From contig JBKPBQ010000447.1 of assembly GCA_046726955.1 (NCBI GenBank), positions 1-15,795 of the forward strand: a stretch of 15,795 nt of DNA, in the 5' to 3' direction. This document shows positions 13,483 to 15,795 of this stretch, piece after piece. A program made the position numbers and the translations under genes. Below the pieces are notes generated by a model that was not told the DNA's origin, searched no databases, and saw only the letters and a list, made by a program, of their open reading frames with translations. The stretch's first letter is position 1. Each line of letters starts with the position of its first letter. The DNA comes from CAVPGH01 sp046726955. Lineage in GTDB: Bacteria; Acidobacteriota; Vicinamibacteria; Fen-336.

Positions 13483-14870
13483 AGGACGAGAGCCCCCGCT
13501 CCGACGCCCTCGTCTTCTTCGGCGCCACCGGGGACCTCGCCTACAAGAAGATCTTCCCCGCGCTGCAGGCCATGGCCCGGCGCGGCCGCCTCGACTTCCC
13601 CGTGGTGGGCGTCGCCAAGTCGGGCTGGACGCTCCAGCAGTTCGTAGAGCGGGCGAAGGCGAGCGTCGCCGAGTGCGGGGGCGGCGTCGACCCCGAGGCG
13701 TTCCCCCGCCTCGCCGAGAAGCTCCGCTACGTGGACGGCGACTACAACGACTCCGCGACGTTCGCGCGCCTCAAGCAGGAGCTCGCGGGGACGTCCCGGC
13801 CCGCCCACTACCTGGCCATCCCGCCGAGCATGTTCCCCACCGTGGCCGCCAGGCTCGCGGAGGCGAGCTGCGCCACCAACGCGCGGGTCATTGTGGAGAA
13901 GCCCTTCGGCCGCGATCTCGCCTCCGCCCGCAGCCTGAACCAGACGCTCCACCAGTACTTCCCCGAGGAGAGGATCTTCCGCATCGACCACTACCTCGGC
14001 AAAGAAGCCGTCCAGAACATCCTCTACTTCCGCTTCGCGAACGCGTTCCTCGAGCCCGTCTTCAACCGCCACCACGTGGAGAACGTCCAGATCACGATGG
14101 CGGAGAACTTCGGGGTGAAAGGGCGCGGGAAGTTCTACGAGGAGACCGGGGTCATCCGCGACGTGATCCAGAATCACCTGCTGCAGATCGTGAGCTACCT
14201 GGCCATGGAGGCCCCGTCGTCCACCTACGACGAGGCGATTCGCGACGAGCAGGCCAAGGTGCTGCGGACGGTCCGGCCGCTGAGCGTCGAGAACATGGTG
14301 CGCGGGCAGTTCCGCGGCTACCGCGACGAGCCGGGAGTCGCCAAGGACTCCTTCATGGCGACCTACGCCGCGCTTCGGCTCTACGTGGATTCCTGGCGGT
14401 GGTCGGGCGTCCCCTTCTACGTGCGCGCCGGGAAGAGCCTGGCCCTGACCGCGACCGAGGTCTTCGTGGAGTTCCGCAACCCGCCCCAGGTCGTCTTCAA
14501 GGAGGCGGCGCCCAAGATCGGCAACTACGTGCGCTTCCGCCTCAGCCCGCAGGTGGTGATCGCGCTCGGCGCTCGCGCGAAGCAGCCCGGGGAGGCGATG
14601 CAGGGCCAGCCCGTGGAGCTCTCCGTGACGGAGCAGCCCGGCCCCGGCTCCTCGGGGCGGCTCGGGGACTACGAGCGGCTCCTCGGAGACGCGATGGCCG
14701 GCGACGCCACGCTCTTCGCACGACAGGACGTCGTCGAGGCGGCGTGGGCGATCGTCGACCCCGTCATCCACGGCCCGAGCCCGATGTTCGAGTACGATCC
14801 CGGCACCTGGGGACCACCCGAAGCCGAGAGGCTCGTCGAGGAAGTGGGAGGTTGGAACACACCGCAATGA
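13479..14870 (+). CDS. zwf: Glucose-6-phosphate 1-dehydrogenase
   Basis: Zwf oxidises glucose 6-phosphate to 6-phosphogluconolactone with NAD(P), the entry and usual control point of the oxidative pentose phosphate pathway. The 463-residue protein carries the nucleotide-binding FGATGDLA (14-21), EKPFG (140-144), and the active-site signature RIDHYLGKE (168-176) with His171 and Lys175. The catalytic His233 lies in VIQNHLLQ. It is somewhat shorter than the common 480-510 residues because the N-terminus begins only about 10 residues before the first strand. The GTG start at 13479 overlaps the gnd stop as GTGA, with GGAG (13470-13473) 5 bases upstream, so translation is likely coupled to gnd. The frame is open far into gnd, but starts there would overlap it deeply. 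The 3' end overlaps the next gene as ATGA. Confidence 0.96.
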   Translation: MKDESPRSDALVFFGATGDLAYKKIFPALQAMARRGRLDFPVVGVAKSGWTLQQFVERAKASVAECGGGVDPEAFPRLAEKLRYVDGDYNDSATFARLKQELAGTSRPAHYLAIPPSMFPTVAARLAEASCATNARVIVEKPFGRDLASARSLNQTLHQYFPEERIFRIDHYLGKEAVQNILYFRFANAFLEPVFNRHHVENVQITMAENFGVKGRGKFYEETGVIRDVIQNHLLQIVSYLAMEAPSSTYDEAIRDEQAKVLRTVRPLSVENMVRGQFRGYRDEPGVAKDSFMATYAALRLYVDSWRWSGVPFYVRAGKSLALTATEVFVEFRNPPQVVFKEAAPKIGNYVRFRLSPQVVIALGARAKQPGEAMQGQPVELSVTEQPGPGSSGRLGDYERLLGDAMAGDATLFARQDVVEAAWAIVDPVIHGPSPMFEYDPGTWGPPEAERLVEEVGGWNTPQ

Positions 14871-15610
14871 ACGTGCTCGTGATCGACGTCGGAGGCACCA
14901 ACATCAAGGTCATCGCCACGGGACTGAAGCAGCCGATCAAGATCCCCTCCGGGCCGGACATGACGCCCGGCCGCATGGCCGCCGAGGTGAAGAAGGCGAC
15001 CGAGGGCTGGAAGTACGAGGCGGTGACGATCGGCTACCCGGGCCCGGTGCGCCGCGACCGTCCCACCGCCGATCCCGCGAACCTCGGCCGGGGGTGGGTG
15101 CGCTACGACTACGAGAAGGCTTTCGGCAAGCCCGTGCGGCTCGTGAACGACGCGGCCCTCCAGGCGCTGGGCAGCTATCACGGCGGCCGCATGCTCTTCC
15201 TCGGCCTGGGCACGGGTCTCGGCTCCGCTCTCGTAGCCGACGGCGTCCTCGAGCCCCTCGAGCTCGCCCACCTCCCGTACCGGAAGAACAAGACCTACGA
15301 GGACTACCTCGGCCGCAAAGGGATCAAGAAGCTCGGCCGCCGGAAGTGGTCGAAGCACGTGGCGACGGTCGTCGCGCTGCTGAAGCACGGCCTGCAGGTC
15401 GACTACGTGGTCCTCGGAGGCGGGGAGGCGCGGCGCCTCAAGGAAATGCCGAAGGGAGCGCAGGTGGGCCACAACTCGAACGCGTTCCTCGGCGGCTATC
15501 GCCTCTGGGAAGAGCCGAAGAATCGCTATCGCGAGCGGAAGCGCCGGCGCGCGAAGGCCACTAAGGCGTCGATCGCGAACGAGAAGGAGCCCGTCCGCAT
15601 CGCGGAGTGA
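14867..15610 (+). CDS. ppgK: ROK-family kinase, probable polyphosphate glucokinase
   Basis: This 247-residue protein is a ROK-type sugar kinase that most likely phosphorylates glucose to feed Zwf. The phosphate-binding loop DVGGTNIK is at 7-14, the catalytic acid at Asp95 (VNDAA), and the second phosphate loop GLGTGLGS at 113-120. ELAH at 132-135 stands in place of the usual E-x-G-H. There are no cysteines at all, so the zinc-binding cysteine motif of many ROK glucokinases and repressors is absent. There is also no DNA-binding domain. The short length and missing zinc site resemble polyphosphate glucokinases, which use polyphosphate and sometimes ATP; the phosphate donor cannot be proven from sequence. 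The tail from about 216 to 247 is strongly basic (for example RYRERKRRRAK). The ATG overlaps the zwf stop by 4 bases. GGGAGG (14846-14851) is 15 bases upstream, a long spacing, so coupling to zwf may matter. Confidence 0.82.
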   Translation: MNVLVIDVGGTNIKVIATGLKQPIKIPSGPDMTPGRMAAEVKKATEGWKYEAVTIGYPGPVRRDRPTADPANLGRGWVRYDYEKAFGKPVRLVNDAALQALGSYHGGRMLFLGLGTGLGSALVADGVLEPLELAHLPYRKNKTYEDYLGRKGIKKLGRRKWSKHVATVVALLKHGLQVDYVVLGGGEARRLKEMPKGAQVGHNSNAFLGGYRLWEEPKNRYRERKRRRAKATKASIANEKEPVRIAE

Positions 15611-15646
15611 CGCACTGACCAACCCTCTCCAGGGAAGCGAGGCCCC

Positions 15647-15795
15647 TTGAAGGACACGCGACGCTCCCGACGCACGTTCCTGGCCGCGACCGCGGGCGCC
15701 GCGGTGCTGCCGGCCGTCCCCGCGCTGTCGTGGGCGACGCCGCAGGGCCCGCGCGGCGCCGCCCACCGGCTGAAGCTCGGCGTCGCGTCCTACTC
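15647..15795 (+). CDS. Tat-exported protein, possibly a sugar phosphate isomerase/epimerase-like TIM barrel (partial)
   Basis: Only the first 49 complete codons lie in the window; the gene continues past its right edge. The visible part is a twin-arginine signal peptide: SRRTFLAA (residues 8-15) followed by a moderately hydrophobic, alanine-rich stretch to about residue 33. It is then followed by LKLGVASY at the edge. That last motif resembles the first strand of Tat-exported sugar phosphate isomerase/epimerase (xylose isomerase-like) proteins, but eight residues are thin evidence. The start appears to be TTG, with GAGG (15639-15642) 4 bases before it. It begins 36 bases after the ROK kinase gene on the same strand, so it may be the last cotranscribed gene. 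If exported, it would not act directly in the cytoplasmic pathway. Confidence 0.55.
   Translation, partial: MKDTRRSRRTFLAATAGAAVLPAVPALSWATPQGPRGAAHRLKLGVASY

Noticed and set aside
1..15795. Defence island, prophage, insertion sequence, CRISPR array or biosynthetic cluster
   Set aside because: No nuclease, transposase, integrase, phage structural gene or spaced direct repeat was seen. Every gene fits metabolism, transport or stress response.

Overview
The window is high-GC bacterial DNA with dense coding and short gaps. The long Oar-like TonB-dependent receptor with an N-terminal carboxypeptidase-regulatory-like domain, the fused transaldolase/glucose-6-phosphate isomerase, the short-form 6-phosphogluconate dehydrogenase and the Tat-signal protein at the right edge together suggest an Acidobacteriota-like organism. 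That is inference from family resemblance; there is no rRNA or other taxonomic marker in the window.

Left part (1-4806, minus strand): a lipoprotein sulfatase is followed downstream by a large outer-membrane TonB-dependent receptor. A 130-base gap separates them and holds a hairpin and a possible promoter. A second hairpin lies after the receptor. The pair looks like an uptake and desulfation module acting at the cell surface or in the periplasm, but the substrate cannot be read from sequence. Middle (4940-6334): a HAD-family hydrolase reads divergently from the sulfatase. It converges, with only 6 bases between stop codons, on 6-phosphogluconolactonase (pgl).

Right part (6472 to the window end, plus strand): an operon-like run of tkt, rpiB, an exported peroxiredoxin, a tal-pgi fusion, gnd, zwf and a ROK-family polyphosphate-glucokinase-like gene. 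It is followed by the start of a Tat-exported protein cut by the window edge. Gaps inside the seven-gene run are 58 bases or less, and gnd/zwf and zwf/ROK overlap by 4 bases. Together with divergent pgl, these genes cover glucose phosphorylation, the oxidative pentose phosphate pathway (Zwf, Pgl, Gnd), and RpiB, transketolase and transaldolase of the non-oxidative branch. The fused isomerase closes the cycle from fructose 6-phosphate back to glucose 6-phosphate. The one pathway enzyme not seen is ribulose-5-phosphate 3-epimerase (Rpe).

I found no rRNA, tRNA, CRISPR array, insertion sequence or phage gene, and no defence-like system. All genes belong to recognisable families. The notable points are how completely the pathway is clustered, the secreted peroxiredoxin inside the metabolic operon, the enzyme fusion, and signs that the dehydrogenases may differ in cofactor.
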